Positions 32,525 to 42,582 of a DNA stretch of 64,000 nt are shown here, in pieces. The notes below the pieces were generated by a model. The model did no database searches and had not been told where the DNA came from. It saw nothing but the letters and a program-made list of their open reading frames with translations. Source of the stretch: Takakia lepidozioides (lineage: Eukaryota; Streptophyta; Takakiopsida; Takakiales; Takakiaceae); contig CM060734.1 in the NCBI GenBank assembly GCA_030704615.1, positions 10,790,001-10,854,000 of the forward strand, read 5' to 3'. A program made the translations under genes and the position numbers. How positions within the stretch are numbered: position 1 is the stretch's first letter; every line of letters starts with the position of its first letter.

Positions 32525-32994
32525 CACTACAAGGAATAGGTGCTTTTTGCACCCGACTTGCGTTGCGATTTTGTTCGAAACGACTGCGCGTGGGACTCCA
32601 AGTTGTGAATGATGACTTGCTAGTCGTCGCAATCGTTTTTATGCCATGCTGGCATAAATGATGGAGTATACAAGTCGTGGAAGTGAACTCCGGGTTTCAC
32701 GCCGATTTATAGGCTGATTTCCAAAAATATGGAAAAATATATTTTTTATATTAATGAAATTTGCAGTCGTGTTGACGACTGCGGGTTGGACCCCCTGGGG
32801 ACATTTTTAGGGATTGTAACCCATATGGCACTATTTTGAAATTACAATGACACGCGTCGAATTGCGAGTGGGACAATTGATAGGGAGCTCGGGTTGTGAG
32901 CTCCGTAAGTCGCAGTGAGGGGGCCGAGGACTTAGCGAGATTTTCAAGTCACTCCTGCTCAGCGAACGCGACCTCCATCTCCTTCTTCTTCCCT

Positions 32995-33209
32995 TCCTTC
33001 ATCTACTATATTTGCAATGCGTGTGTGATCCTGGCAGCCCTGGAAAAGGGCAAAGAGGTCCATGCTAACATTGTCGAAGTTGGAATCGTACCAGATGTTG
33101 TTCTGAACACTGCTCTGATGAACATGTATGCAAAATGTGGGAGCATCGAGGATGCAAAGGGAGTGTTGGACAATATGGCCGAACGAGATGTGGTGTCTTG
33201 GACTGCGAT
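32995..33209 (+). pseudogene. PPR fragment cut by an LTR
   Basis: Reads NACVILAALEKGKEVHANIV, MNMYAKCGSIEDAKGVLDNM, then AERDVVSWTAI, where the coding sequence ends abruptly at the LTR starting 33210. It is similar to the PPR fragments at 12.8-13.6 kb. The last PPR motif has no continuation beyond the LTR element. Confidence 0.7.
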
Positions 33210-33939
33210 TGTCGCGCACCTCACTTCAATAAGCTCCCCTTCAAGTCATAGTTACTCGCTTTGATGCGCGCGCCTGACTCCCAACCTGGCCGCCCGGGCC
33301 AACTTGGAGCTTCGGCTGCTCACCGGGACATAACGGTCCCCCTTCGCTTCCCACTAAACCCTCCATCTATTTGGGACTAGGAGAATTCCCTTTGGTAGAT
33401 GGCAGTCCGGAACAGCTCCCCACTCTTTGGTCGCTTTCCGGCTCGCTCGCTTACTCACTAGTTTTTGGTCACCAACGGGCTTGCACCGTTCTCGGGGTCA
33501 CTACTCCCCTTATATATACTTCTGTAGCTGTCCGCGGGGGTTTCACAACCAGCCATGCCATTTTATGGCGAACCACCACGAAAACCCTCGACTCCCGGTG
33601 ATGAGTCGCGGTGAGTCTTGGCCCACTCACTACGGCCCCTATGGACCATGATGAGTCCCAAGACTCCCCACGACTCCCACCACGAGGTCTCCGCCCCCAT
33701 GGTGAGTCCTATGCCACCCCCACTAAGTCCCGCTAAACTACCACCACCCCTTGTGGAGCCACCCCCACCGCAACCTGGTGTGCGGGGCTCCACCTAGTGA
33801 GCGCCTCCGCCTCCTTGGGTGCCTTGGGCACTCAAGGGTGCTTCAGCCCCCCCATACCTATCGCTGCCGCTGCCCCCACCACAGGGGCAACCCCTCATGT
33901 GTCCCGACCCCCTTGCCCTCAAGGCAAAGGGCCGCGACA
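33210..33939 (-). repeat. 3' LTR of gypsy element
   Basis: About 730 bp with ends TGTCGC...GCGACA, matching 18784-19496 over its length. Because the integrase lies at higher coordinates on the minus strand, this is the 3' LTR. A G-rich tract (GTAGGGGTG on the minus strand) directly precedes it and may be the polypurine tract. Confidence 0.8.
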
Positions 33940-34844
33940 CACACCCCTACCAACAGGGAGTCGATGTCCTCATCGACTTGTTCATTTTGTAGAAACGAAC
34001 ATCCAAGTTGTGGCGTCCCACATCAAGGAGTTTGTTTCCGTACCATGGCGTCCCATGGCAAAGAACCAAACCCTACACTTGACTCTACTCTCCACTAGCT
34101 AGTTCGGCCGACTTCCTCCAAGTCCCGGCCAAGGGTGGAGCCTCTCCAGCTCCTCCCAGTGCACTCTTCTTGGCCTACTTCAAGGCCAAGGAACGCTCCT
34201 TCCCGAGGATCGAATCGCCTTACTGCAACAACATTGCTTGCGATCGCTCATGATGCCGCTTTTGGCATCACCTTGAGCAAAGGTTCACCTGGAACCCTCT
34301 TTGACTAGGAAGATAACCTTGAACCAACCGTGCGCCCCAATCACTACAATTGGGTCCGCCTTGGAATGCTGGCCTGAGGTACGGGAACACGCCGAAGCCG
34401 CACTACGACTTCGTCCCGAGGCTACACGATTATAGTACGTGAACGGAAGCACGTAGCTTCCACGTTAGCCCGCACTACAAGGCAACCCCCTCGGTAGCGC
34501 AGTTATAGTACGCGCACGCGCCAGGTGCGCACTAGCACGTGAACTCCCAAAGAAAGCGCAAGTTTCCTTGCCCCTTGGATGGGAGTCACCCGATTTCGGC
34601 ACTGCGCAAACACACGATTAACCCAATTTACCTCTCCCGCTTTTGTAAGCTAGCATGCCTTCTACACACTAGCCAACCATACCATGCATCGCCATTCCAA
34701 ACAAAAATAGGAAGCACAACATTTTGAAACATTTCATTTAAAGCAAATTTTGTACAATACAAGTTTTTGCAATTGGATTCCTGAGCTAGCTAAGCCGGGC
34801 TAAGCATGCATTTCCTCCCCCACGCTCCAATGTTGATGTCCCCA
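33940..34844 (-). other. Gypsy 3' untranslated region
   Basis: About 900 bp between the chromodomain stop and the 3' LTR. No frame of note. Confidence 0.5.
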
Positions 34845-35987
34845 TCAACGCTTCTTCCGCTTTTGAGGTCGCCCTTCGAAAGCTGCAACCGCCTCGGATG
34901 CGTTTCCCATTTCTGAGGCACGCACCCAAGATGCCTCCACATGATGATAGCCCTTCCATTTGACGAGATACTCCGTTTCTCGGTTCCTGAACCTCCTCGA
35001 CTTAAGTATTGCCTCCACCTCGTACTCAGGTTCATTTTCATGATCCAACAGCATAGGTGGTGGACGCAACACTTGATGCCGATTCGGACGCGCTTCATCT
35101 TTGAAGTAAGGCTTCAAAAGGGATACATGGAATACTGGGTGCACTTTACTGTTTGCCGGCAGCTCCAATTCATACACATCCTCATTCATAACCTTCCGAA
35201 TGCGAAAGGGTCCCGCATACGGAGGTACGAACTTCGGACTCACTTCCGGAGGTAGTCGGAAATTCTTGATGTTCAACCAGACCTCTGTGCCTGCCTCAAA
35301 CTTCACTTCCCTCCGCTTCCAATTCGCCTGTCTTTCATACCGTTTCCTAGGTTTGGCAATATTGTACTTTGCGAGCTTCAACAAACGCTCGCGTTCTTCC
35401 AGTACCGCCGCTACTGCCGGTTCCTCAACGTCCTGGGCGGCCCAACTTGTCGGCACCAGAGGTGCTTTTCCATAGACCAATACGAAAGGGGAAACTCCCG
35501 TTGCAGAGTGTTCTGTGTTATTATAACAGAACTCTGCCGCGTCTAAGTGTTCCACCCAGTTTGTTTGGTCTGCCGACACGTAATTCCGCAAGATCTGCTT
35601 CACTACGGAATTCACCATTTCTGTTTGGCCGTCGGTCGTAGGTCGGAAGGCAGTGCTCATCTTCAGCCTCGTCCCCATCTTCTTCCAAAGTGCCCTCCAA
35701 AATTTACTCGTAAACTTTGGATCGCGGTCCGAGACAATATCCTTCGGGACTCCATGATGTTTTAAGACGTGGGCGAAGTAAAGTCGCCCTGTCTCCTGCG
35801 CCGTTGCCGTCTCCTTGGTGGGGATGAAATGACCCATTTTACTGAACCTATCCACCACCACCATGATTGCATCGAATCCTTTTGACAGCGGCATAGCAGT
35901 CATGAAATCCATCGAGACGCTTTCGCAAGTCCCCTTTGGAATTGGCAAGGGTTGCCATCCCCCCCACCATTTTACATCCACCCTCAT
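34845..35987 (-). CDS. Gypsy integrase with chromodomain (chromovirus)
   Basis: The 380-codon frame begins in the integrase core: MDFMTAMPLSKGFDAIMVVVD gives the first Asp, IVSDRDPKFTSKFW the second, and TTDGQTEMVN the Glu of the DDE triad. The GPF-type linker (PYAGPFRIRKVMN), an ELPANSKVHPVFHVSLLKPY segment and a C-terminal chromodomain (EYEVEAILKSRRF, then EYLVKWKGYHHVEASWV) follow. Chromodomains steer insertion toward marked chromatin in chromoviruses. The upstream RT, RNase H and HHCC domain are missing (sequence turns unrelated above 35990). It belongs with the LTR at 33210. Confidence 0.85.
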   Translation of the reverse strand: MRVDVKWWGGWQPLPIPKGTCESVSMDFMTAMPLSKGFDAIMVVVDRFSKMGHFIPTKETATAQETGRLYFAHVLKHHGVPKDIVSDRDPKFTSKFWRALWKKMGTRLKMSTAFRPTTDGQTEMVNSVVKQILRNYVSADQTNWVEHLDAAEFCYNNTEHSATGVSPFVLVYGKAPLVPTSWAAQDVEEPAVAAVLEERERLLKLAKYNIAKPRKRYERQANWKRREVKFEAGTEVWLNIKNFRLPPEVSPKFVPPYAGPFRIRKVMNEDVYELELPANSKVHPVFHVSLLKPYFKDEARPNRHQVLRPPPMLLDHENEPEYEVEAILKSRRFRNRETEYLVKWKGYHHVEASWVRASEMGNASEAVAAFEGRPQKRKKR

Positions 35988-35989
35988 AG

Positions 35990-36505
35990 CTCCAGGCGCG
36001 CCAAAACTTTATCACTTATTTATACCCACCACAATATAAGACTATTTACCCCTATATTATACAACTATCATACTATCCTCTTACCCACTCTTCCCTTGGA
36101 TCTCCCTACTTCCAGCTATGCCGCGCCCAAAATTTTTACTTGTTTCACTATACCTAGCAATATTCTCCATACCATCCACACCCTAACTTCACCAAATTTT
36201 GTCTATACCAGATACCCACTATTCCCACCACCAACCCATAAAAATATCCCTAGCCCACATTACACCCTACAACACCAATGTTGCAACGTACATACCTACA
36301 TACATCCCACCTGATGTTTACACCCAGGCAGCCCCCCTCATCTGTGCTTATAATAATCACACCCAGGTCCTCCTCACTCCCCCCGTGTACCCCTCACACC
36401 AACTTTACACACCCACAACGTATACCCCCTACCCGCCACATCCGACCACTTCTTCTTCTCCCACCCCAATACTTCTTCTGCGAATCCATTTGGCTTTTAA
36501 CACTA
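35990..36505. other. Low-complexity C/A-rich stretch
   Basis: Pyrimidine-rich, with CACCC and ACACCC runs; no gene is seen. It could be diverged 3' flank of the MULE-like copy at 36.5 kb. Confidence 0.4.
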
Positions 36506-36507
36506 CA

Positions 36508-36949
36508 TTAGACGGGACCTCTAGGTGCTGTCCAAATGTTCCTGTCGGATCTCCAGGAATCCTCTTTGCACCCGGGTTCCTCTTCAATCCTCCGCCTCAC
36601 AGGGCGAGTACGGACGTCCCCCTCTAAGTGTTCACCTCTGCGGTGCAGAGGCATCCCTTTGATCTTCTCTCGCAATGCTGTCGCCCATTTCAGTGGATTC
36701 TTCGACCTCGAAGCTGTTCGTACCAACAATTCCTCCGTGTCCGGCCCAAAGCCCCATTGTTTGCCGCTCAGAAACTTGTAATACCTGGCTTGCTGCATGA
36801 TTGCTCTGTCGATGTCCTCCGTTGTGGCCGTCACTACGTCCACCAGATGTGCGGCAGAAGACGCTCGCCAGGAGAAGTGGACTGATTCTGCCATATTTGT
36901 GTTCGGCATGTCCGTGTCGGAATCCAGGCACCGCTCCTACAAGGACAGA
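36508..36949 (-). pseudogene. MULE-like final exon, second copy
   Basis: The minus-strand frame matches the last exon of the 28.9-31.5 kb element: TNMAESVHFSWRASSAAHLVD, then QWGFGPD and RSKNPLKWATALRE, and RTRPVRRR. It begins after the acceptor CTTGTAG with ERCLDSDTDMP, the same intron position as in the other copy. The earlier exons are absent. Confidence 0.75.
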
Positions 36950-37074
36950 AACAATAGTGAGGGAAAAATGGAAAGATCCGTAGTAGAACGACAACACCCA
37001 AGATAGAAACCAGGGAAAAACCCTAAATCACCCCCAATTCACCCCCAAAAATGACCCCCCCCCACCACCCGCAT

Positions 37075-37570
37075 TGCCACCCCAGGGCGTCGCTTGGGCC
37101 AGCGCCCTTGCGACGGGTTTTTTAGGCTTGCCACGGATCGGGGTCGCAACTAGCCACGGCCGAGCGTGGCTAGCAGCAACGCAGTGGCAAAGCCGGACCC
37201 CCCCGTGCGACGGGTTTTTCTTCTGTGCGACGTTCGGGGGTGGCTAGCTGCGACGCCTCGGTGTCCCTGAGCCCAACACAAGGCCTCCCCCACCTGTTTG
37301 TTTTTTGTAAGAAAAGACACCCAGCCACCCCCGGGCGTCGCAAGTAACCACGCCCTCGAGTCACACTGGGCGACTGCACTGAGGCGACGGGGTCTCCCCA
37401 TGCGACGTCGTGGCATGTTTGGCAGCGACGCCACTGGGTGGCTACCCCCCCTCCGCCACGTGGTGTTTTTTAGTCCGGGCATGGAAAAAAAAAAATATTG
37501 GTTGCCACGCCGAGCCGTCGCCCTAACCAACGCCGTCGCGGGGATGGTAGCGACGGCCGGGCGTGGCTAC
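37075..37570. repeat. Short CGTCGC/GCGACG repeat array
   Basis: Many copies of GCGACG, CGTCGC and TGGCTAG.CGC type words in both orientations, interspersed with GGGTTTTT. This resembles the subterminal repeats of CACTA elements. Confidence 0.55.
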
Positions 37571-37725
37571 AAGGAGCCCCCCCCCCCCAGAGTCCCTAGG
37601 GTACCGCATCCTTTGTCTGGCACAATACCTCTTGTTCTTCAAGTTCTGCCCCACCATCTCCATCACCCTCGTCTCACTCCAATTGCCCGAAAACCGGCGG
37701 TCTAACTCACGGCATACTTGCGCTT

Positions 37726-38110
37726 CTAGCCATAGTGCTGATCACCCCGCTCGATGTGCCAAGGGAACCACGCCGCTGCAAGTTCGAAGGCTGGCCCCTT
37801 CATAGCCGCCCAAAACGCACCGCACGGGTCACCATGCTTATTGACCTCCACCGGTGGCACAACGATCTTTGCCAAGGCCACCTCCTTTATCCCCCAGGAT
37901 TTCTTCTTCTTCTTCTTCTTCCCACCCTCTCCCTTCTTTGCAGGCTCCTTCCCCACCTCCTTTGTTACCCCACTGCCCTCCCCCGCACGCACACCCACCC
38001 CGTCATCTCCATTCTTCCTCTTCTTCTTCTTTTCCTTCCCCTTCTCCACGACTACCTCCTTCCCCTTCCCCGCTACTTCCTCTCTCTCCTTCTCCCTAGG
38101 GTACCCCCGG
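37726..38110 (-). CDS. Lys/Glu-rich unknown protein fragment
   Basis: A Lys-rich run (KKKKKKKSWGIKEVALAKIVV) is followed by PPVEVNKHGDPCGAFWAAMKG and AAAWFPWHIERGDQ. The latter part has real-protein character (H.GDP.GAFW) but is not recognised. It lies between CACTA-like repeat arrays and could be an accessory protein of that element. Confidence 0.35.
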
Positions 38111-38212
38111 GTACCCTAGGTACCTAGGTACCGCTATCCTATCTACTACTTCCCCCTGGTTACCCGGTGTCCCCTGGACACTCGTTTCTTTATAGGGCCC
38201 ACCCCTTGCCCA

Positions 38213-38460
38213 CACTACAAGAAAAGGGGGGGGGGATTAGTGACGCCGAGGAAACGGCGCAGCCACGCCGCGACATCACTAAACGCCGCTTTTGAGGCAG
38301 AGGCGCAGGCGCCCTTTTGCCACGCCCAGGCGTGGCACGACCGTCCCCGGGGCGTCACTAATCGGACGTCGCATAAATGCGACGGATGGGGGTTGTAAGC
38401 CGCTACCCTCCTCCAGTGACGCCCCGCCGTCGCTTCTTGGCCATCGTGGCTACAATATGC
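38213..38460 (+). mobile_element. CACTA-type terminus with subterminal inverted repeat
   Basis: CACTACAAGAAAAGG at 38213 matches the characteristic start of CACTA (En/Spm) transposons. It is followed by subterminal short repeats and an inverted pair TTAGTGACGCC...GGCGTCACTAAT at about 38237-38365. The matching opposite terminus (TTTTCTTGTAGTG) was not found. Confidence 0.6.
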
Positions 38461-38548
38461 GTAGTATATGACGCATCAATATTTATATCGTAATTTGGTT
38501 TCATGTATGCTTACCAATCATACTATATTATTAGATATACCAAATGTA

Positions 38549-38941
38549 CTATGAATGAAGGTTAATGAGAGGGGGTGGAAAAAGACTCACCTTTGCCGCA
38601 TCGGCAATCAAGTTCCTCGCGTAAAGTTTTTTGACAATATGCGGTCGACGCCTCAGTGGTCTGGTGCCGCCCGGCGGTATCCGTGCCCAACACTTGGTGC
38701 ACCAACACTCAATCCGGTCGGGGGGGTCAAAGGTGGACGTGCGTGGGCGTTGTGTCTCTGGACTAGCAGGGCTCTCACCACTGGGTGGTCCGCGAGGGGG
38801 CAACCCGCGGCGCGCCCGACTCGATCCCGGAGTGTCAACATCCTCCGCAACACCTGAAATTTGATCCCGGTCCCTTCTACGATTGGGTCCACCAGCCTGT
38901 ATTGGATTAGGTGCAACGGGTTGCTCCTGACCAGGAAACAC
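38549..38941 (-). CDS. Unknown exon with CWCTKC cluster
   Basis: Encodes a polar Pro/Arg-rich stretch, then RIECWCTKCWARIPPGG and HIVKKLYARNLIADAAK, ending at a plausible donor (GCAAAG/GTGAGT). The Cys pair followed by a His at a distance may bind a metal. Not recognised. It is probably part of the mobile element whose repeats surround it. Confidence 0.35.
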   Translation of the reverse strand: MFPGQEQPVAPNPIQAGGPNRRRDRDQISGVAEDVDTPGSSRARRGLPPRGPPSGESPASPETQRPRTSTFDPPDRIECWCTKCWARIPPGGTRPLRRRPHIVKKLYARNLIADAAKVSLFPPPLINLHS

Positions 38942-39227
38942 GGTTGGAATTGGGCCCTATTCGATCTGTGGCACCGCCTGCCCATCCTCGAGGGAGACGG
39001 GTCGATGTTTCCTCACCATCGCATCCTAATTAACACACACCACCCCCACTTTCATTTCTCAAAACCCGTTGGCAGAAAAACCCTATGTCCCTTTTCCACC
39101 CTACGACAGCAAGGGGTCGCTATGCCCCAACGCCGGGAGGCCGTAGCGACCCTCACAAATTCAAACTCCAAAACCCAATATCAAAAAAATATTGTAAAGA
39201 AAAAAAAAAAAATCCCAAAAAGACCAG

Positions 39228-39450
39228 TCCCACATTGCCCAAGGGCCTGAGCCTTTGCCTCAGCCTCAAGAATTTCAAAATTGATAAACAAAGGCGGAGC
39301 ATCCCTCTGGTGAGAGAACCCAAGACAATAAATCCTCCTCACATTCTGTCTTCGGGTTGCCCATGTCATGGAAAAATTTACTGAGACCCAGCGCTTTGCG
39401 CTTATCAGATTGAACCACTTTTTGGATGTGTGAATCCTAATTAAACCGTT
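39228..39450 (-). pseudogene. LINE fragment
   Basis: Minus-strand matches to the LINE family: FSHQRDA, INFEILEAEAKAQALGQ and, from a different part of the protein, HTSKKWFNLISAKRWVS. The two parts are joined directly, so most of the RT is missing. Confidence 0.55.
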
Positions 39451-39544
39451 TATCCTTTGAACCCCAAGACCCACAACCAAAACCTAGCACCATAAAGAAA
39501 AACCAACACCCTAGCCCAGAACCATAAGGGAACCAAAAAAACAA

Positions 39545-39600
39545 AACAAAAATCCCTAAAAACCCTAAAAACCCCAAAAGGCCCTAAACCCTAAACCTAC
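39545..39600. repeat. Degenerate plant-telomere-like repeats
   Basis: Contains CCCTAAACCCTAAACC plus imperfect ACCCTAAAA units. Too short and impure to be a real telomere. Confidence 0.5.
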
Positions 39601-39639
39601 AAAGTCACCCCCTATTGCCTAGCTAACAAGGGGGAGGTT

Positions 39640-40260
39640 GGGGTTGCCACCCCCTGCCGTCGCTCATTGCCACGTCGCAGCATCGCATCTTGCGACGCGT
39701 TTTTCTGCTGTTGCCATGCAAGGGGGTTGCAAGCTGCGACGGCCGGCCGTGGCAACCCCCACTTTCAAATTCAAAAATAGGGCGCGGCGCTGGCGTGGCA
39801 CGTCGGCGCCGCGCCATTTTGTTTTTCCTAAGTGTTTGAAGCACCTGCTCTCCTCCCCTTCCCACCCCCCCCCTTGTTTTTGTTTGCTCTTTGGGAGAGA
39901 GAGAGGTGGGACTGTGGGGCTTAGGGTGGAGGAAGCTTACGTGCAGAGGTAGCCCCGGGTGGTCGCAACGCAGAGACGAACTCGCCCCAAGCTGCTGATG
40001 CCGCTCCAACGCCGCGCCGCGCCGCGCAGGTATGTTTTGCCTCCTTCCGCTCTTTCTCTCTTGCTCTCTCTTTCTCTCCTGTGTGCCAGAAACGTCGTGG
40101 AGAGGCGTCCGCAAAGGAAGCGGAAGGAGAGAGAGGGGCGTGGGGGAGCGGGGGAGAGAGCGCTGCAGCGGCGGGGAGACGCGCTGTTTGCAGCAGCCAT
40201 GGCGCCGAAGCAGCAAAGGTAGGTTTTCTTTTCTCCCTCTCCCTCTTTAGTTAGTTTTTT
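39640..40260. repeat. CGTCGC-type repeats and pyrimidine-rich stretch
   Basis: Further GCGACG/GTGGCA word clusters (39640-39810), then CT- and CG-rich sequence with compositional frames only. It may be the other subterminal part of the element starting at 38213. Confidence 0.4.
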
Positions 40261-40261
40261 A

Positions 40262-40440
40262 TTGTGGTGAGTGAAAAAAAAGAGGGAGAGAGAGGGAAAG
40301 AGGGGAAAGAGAGGGAGAGGGACAGAGGGAGAGAAAAGAGAGTGAGGGAGAGAGAGGGAGAGACAAGGGAAAAAAAAAAACAAAAAAGAAGGTGGGGGGG
40401 AGTGACTGAGCTGCTCAGTCAGTCCCCCCCCACCTTCGTT
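40262..40440. repeat. Purine-rich tract and G/C-run hairpin
   Basis: An (AGAGGG)n-type purine tract (40280-40370) leads into GGTGGGGGGG...CCCCCCCACC, a perfect-arm hairpin around GAGCTGCTC (about 40392-40437). A similar hairpin occurs at about 60440-60510. Confidence 0.6.
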
Positions 40441-40460
40441 TTTTTTTCTTTGTTGCCCCC

Positions 40461-41030
40461 TCTCTCCCTCTCCCTCTATAACTCTTTGGATTTCATCTGG
40501 CCTTAACCTTTTTGAGGCTCGTTATTTGGTTTTTCATCCCAATCTTATTTTATCCAAATTTGGCTGTTTTTATTGTAGGATGATGAAACTTAATGTACAG
40601 AAAGCTTGGTCTACCATTTGTTTCTTTCATCTAAACTGGATGAACTACATGAATAATGGTGACCTATTTTAATCCAAGAGATAGTAATTTTACCATCATT
40701 TATTATAAATGATGGCAGTAATTAAACTTGAGCCTATACCCTAACCCTAAAAGATATCTTTTTATTGGATGTCATCCATTGACAAAGTGCTTCTCGTGCT
40801 AAAATGCGACTTTTCGTCCACCCTGGATGAGAAATCGAGGAGCTGTGCCCTAAGCAGGCCGACACATTTCACAGCACATAACTCGTGCTTCAGGGATCCT
40901 TGATGATGCGCCGTGTAAATCTGCTGCCCTGCTGCTACATGGTACTCGTAATGGCTGGCTCTTGGGATGCGCATTGGCGGTTAGGTAGATTCCTCTCTGG
41001 CAGGCGACAAAGCGATGATCGCTTTGCTCA
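40461..41030 (+). repeat. Direct repeat, upstream copy
   Basis: Closely matches 43503-43966. The downstream copy lacks about 120 bp present here (around 40690). It contains GTCCACCCTGGATGAGAAATC and the palindromic GCGATGATCGC. No protein is encoded. Confidence 0.75.
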
Positions 41031-41306
41031 GACCCTCATGGTTCTTTTTTAATTTGCAGCGGCGCTTTTACTCCTCGTTGGGAAGAACTCTATCCCTATT
41101 TATCTACAGATTACATGTGGCTCTCTTTTTGTATGATCTATTCTCTATCTGTGAACACTTATACTTTGATTGCGTTCTATTGGAGACGATCTGTTGGATG
41201 CCATGGCGCAGGGCATACCACAAACACTCAAGGTTTTTTGAGTTTACCATTGCTTGAATTGTGATCTGTACATGCTTTAGAATTCAACACTGACATGGAT
41301 AACAAC

Positions 41307-41397
41307 TGTGAAGACCTGCCACTCACCTGATGCATCCTCACTAACACACATCTTTATGTGGTGGTTTTTGGGACGGGCACAGGTGAGGGTCTTCACT
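41307..41397 (+). ncRNA. Structured RNA hairpin, copy A
   Basis: The arms GTGAAGACC and GGTCTTCAC pair perfectly over 9 bp, then an inner stem TCACCTG/CAGGTGA and a terminal CACAT...ATGTG. Copy B at 61571 shows compensatory changes in the outer and the terminal stem (GTGGAAGCC/GGCTTCCAC and CACAA...TTGTG), while the unpaired GCATCCTCACTAAC and GTTTTTGGGACGGGC are unchanged. Conservation of pairing with changed bases supports an RNA or single-stranded function. Which strand is transcribed is not certain. I do not recognise the class. Confidence 0.55.
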
Positions 41398-42451
41398 TGT
41401 CTTGATTTCTTGAAGCTTGCAGTTCCTATTCTTGCAAATGTGGGTGCTGCTGTTGCCTGCTGCTGAGCCTCTTGCTGCTTCAAAACTGCCAGCATACGGA
41501 TGCAGACCTGCTTCAACTTGGCTCCAATGAGGATCTACTTCTGCTCCTTACCTTGTTTGTGGTTTCTTGCAACCATATCTACATGGCAGGAGGTAGGGCA
41601 GACATGAGAACTCATGGAATACAAATCTACCGATTTATCTACTGTTTTTTTCATGTTTCAATGTGGGTATAATGTAGCAGTCGGTACCTTGGCTGCACTA
41701 AAATTCGGCTCTACAATGAAACCTTTCGGCTGGTTATTAAGACGGATTGTTGTGCCTTACTAGACAACACACATTCTGCAAGACCTTCATTTCACTTTGA
41801 TTTCATATGATGGACTGCAAACAGGGTTTTTGAATTACCTTTCTACCCTGGCAAAGCTGTTCTTAAGACCTTGGAATACCACTCCAGACTTGTATCTGCT
41901 TAAAAAGACTCGGCCCTGTTTTTATTTTATGAATCCTGCTTGTGTCTTATGTCTTGTAAAATAGACATTGTGGTTATTTATAGACTACCAAGCATCACAT
42001 TGTTGGGCTCTTTTTAGACTACAAACTGTTTTCTAAAGTACCCCAAGTGATCTCTTGGTACAAAAAATTGGTAAGCTCTATATGGTCTCTTAATATACTC
42101 CCTATATTGTGCTTGCTTTGCATCTCCGCTGGCCTACAATAGAAATACCAGATCCAGATGTACCAGTATGGGTTGGCTGGAATATGCTTAAGACATGTAT
42201 GTCTTAATGTTTCAATTTCAATTTTAAGTACTATATGCTTGGCTCTGGAGATTTATCTCCAGACCTGCAATCTGGGTTTTTGAAATGAGATTACAATCTA
42301 CAAGTATGGTGATGAATGTTTGATGTCAACCCATGGTGCTTTCATGATATGAATGACCAGGAATCCCGCCCTCCCAGCCTGTTTTTTCAGATACCCTAAA
42401 ATGTAACGAGGTATTCAAATGAGATGGTTAAAAAAAAAAGGTTGTTAGATG

Positions 42452-42582
42452 GTGCCCTGTAAAGGGCTGCATTGTCTTTCAATGACAATGACCTTAGTGG
42501 TCTTGTCCATGTCCTAACATGACATGTATATCTTCCCTCTCTTTATCTGATCAGTGTACTTAGTGGTTTTTGTACTCACCAT
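42452..42582 (+). ncRNA. Structured RNA block, copy A
   Basis: Holds hairpins GCCCT(GTAA)AGGGC, GACC...GGTC and GTAC...GTAC with the loop TTAGTGGTTTTT. All three positions recur at 62753-62905 with paired changes. Part of the same locus as the hairpin at 41.3 kb. Confidence 0.5.

Noticed and set aside
34340-34490. Further CACTACAA words as CACTA termini
   Set aside because: No subterminal repeats follow and they lie in the gypsy 3' untranslated region.
39545-39600. Telomere
   Set aside because: Only two perfect CCCTAAA units within imperfect ones; internal position.
41307-41397. Protein-coding explanation of the hairpin (minus strand TCARPKN.H, VSEDA)
   Set aside because: The two copies are identical in the conserved parts without the synonymous differences expected for coding sequence, and copy B has stops in this frame.
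41307-41397. Hammerhead ribozyme
   Set aside because: CTGATG appears in copy A, but copy B has CTCGTG and neither carries the GAAA partner in a suitable place.
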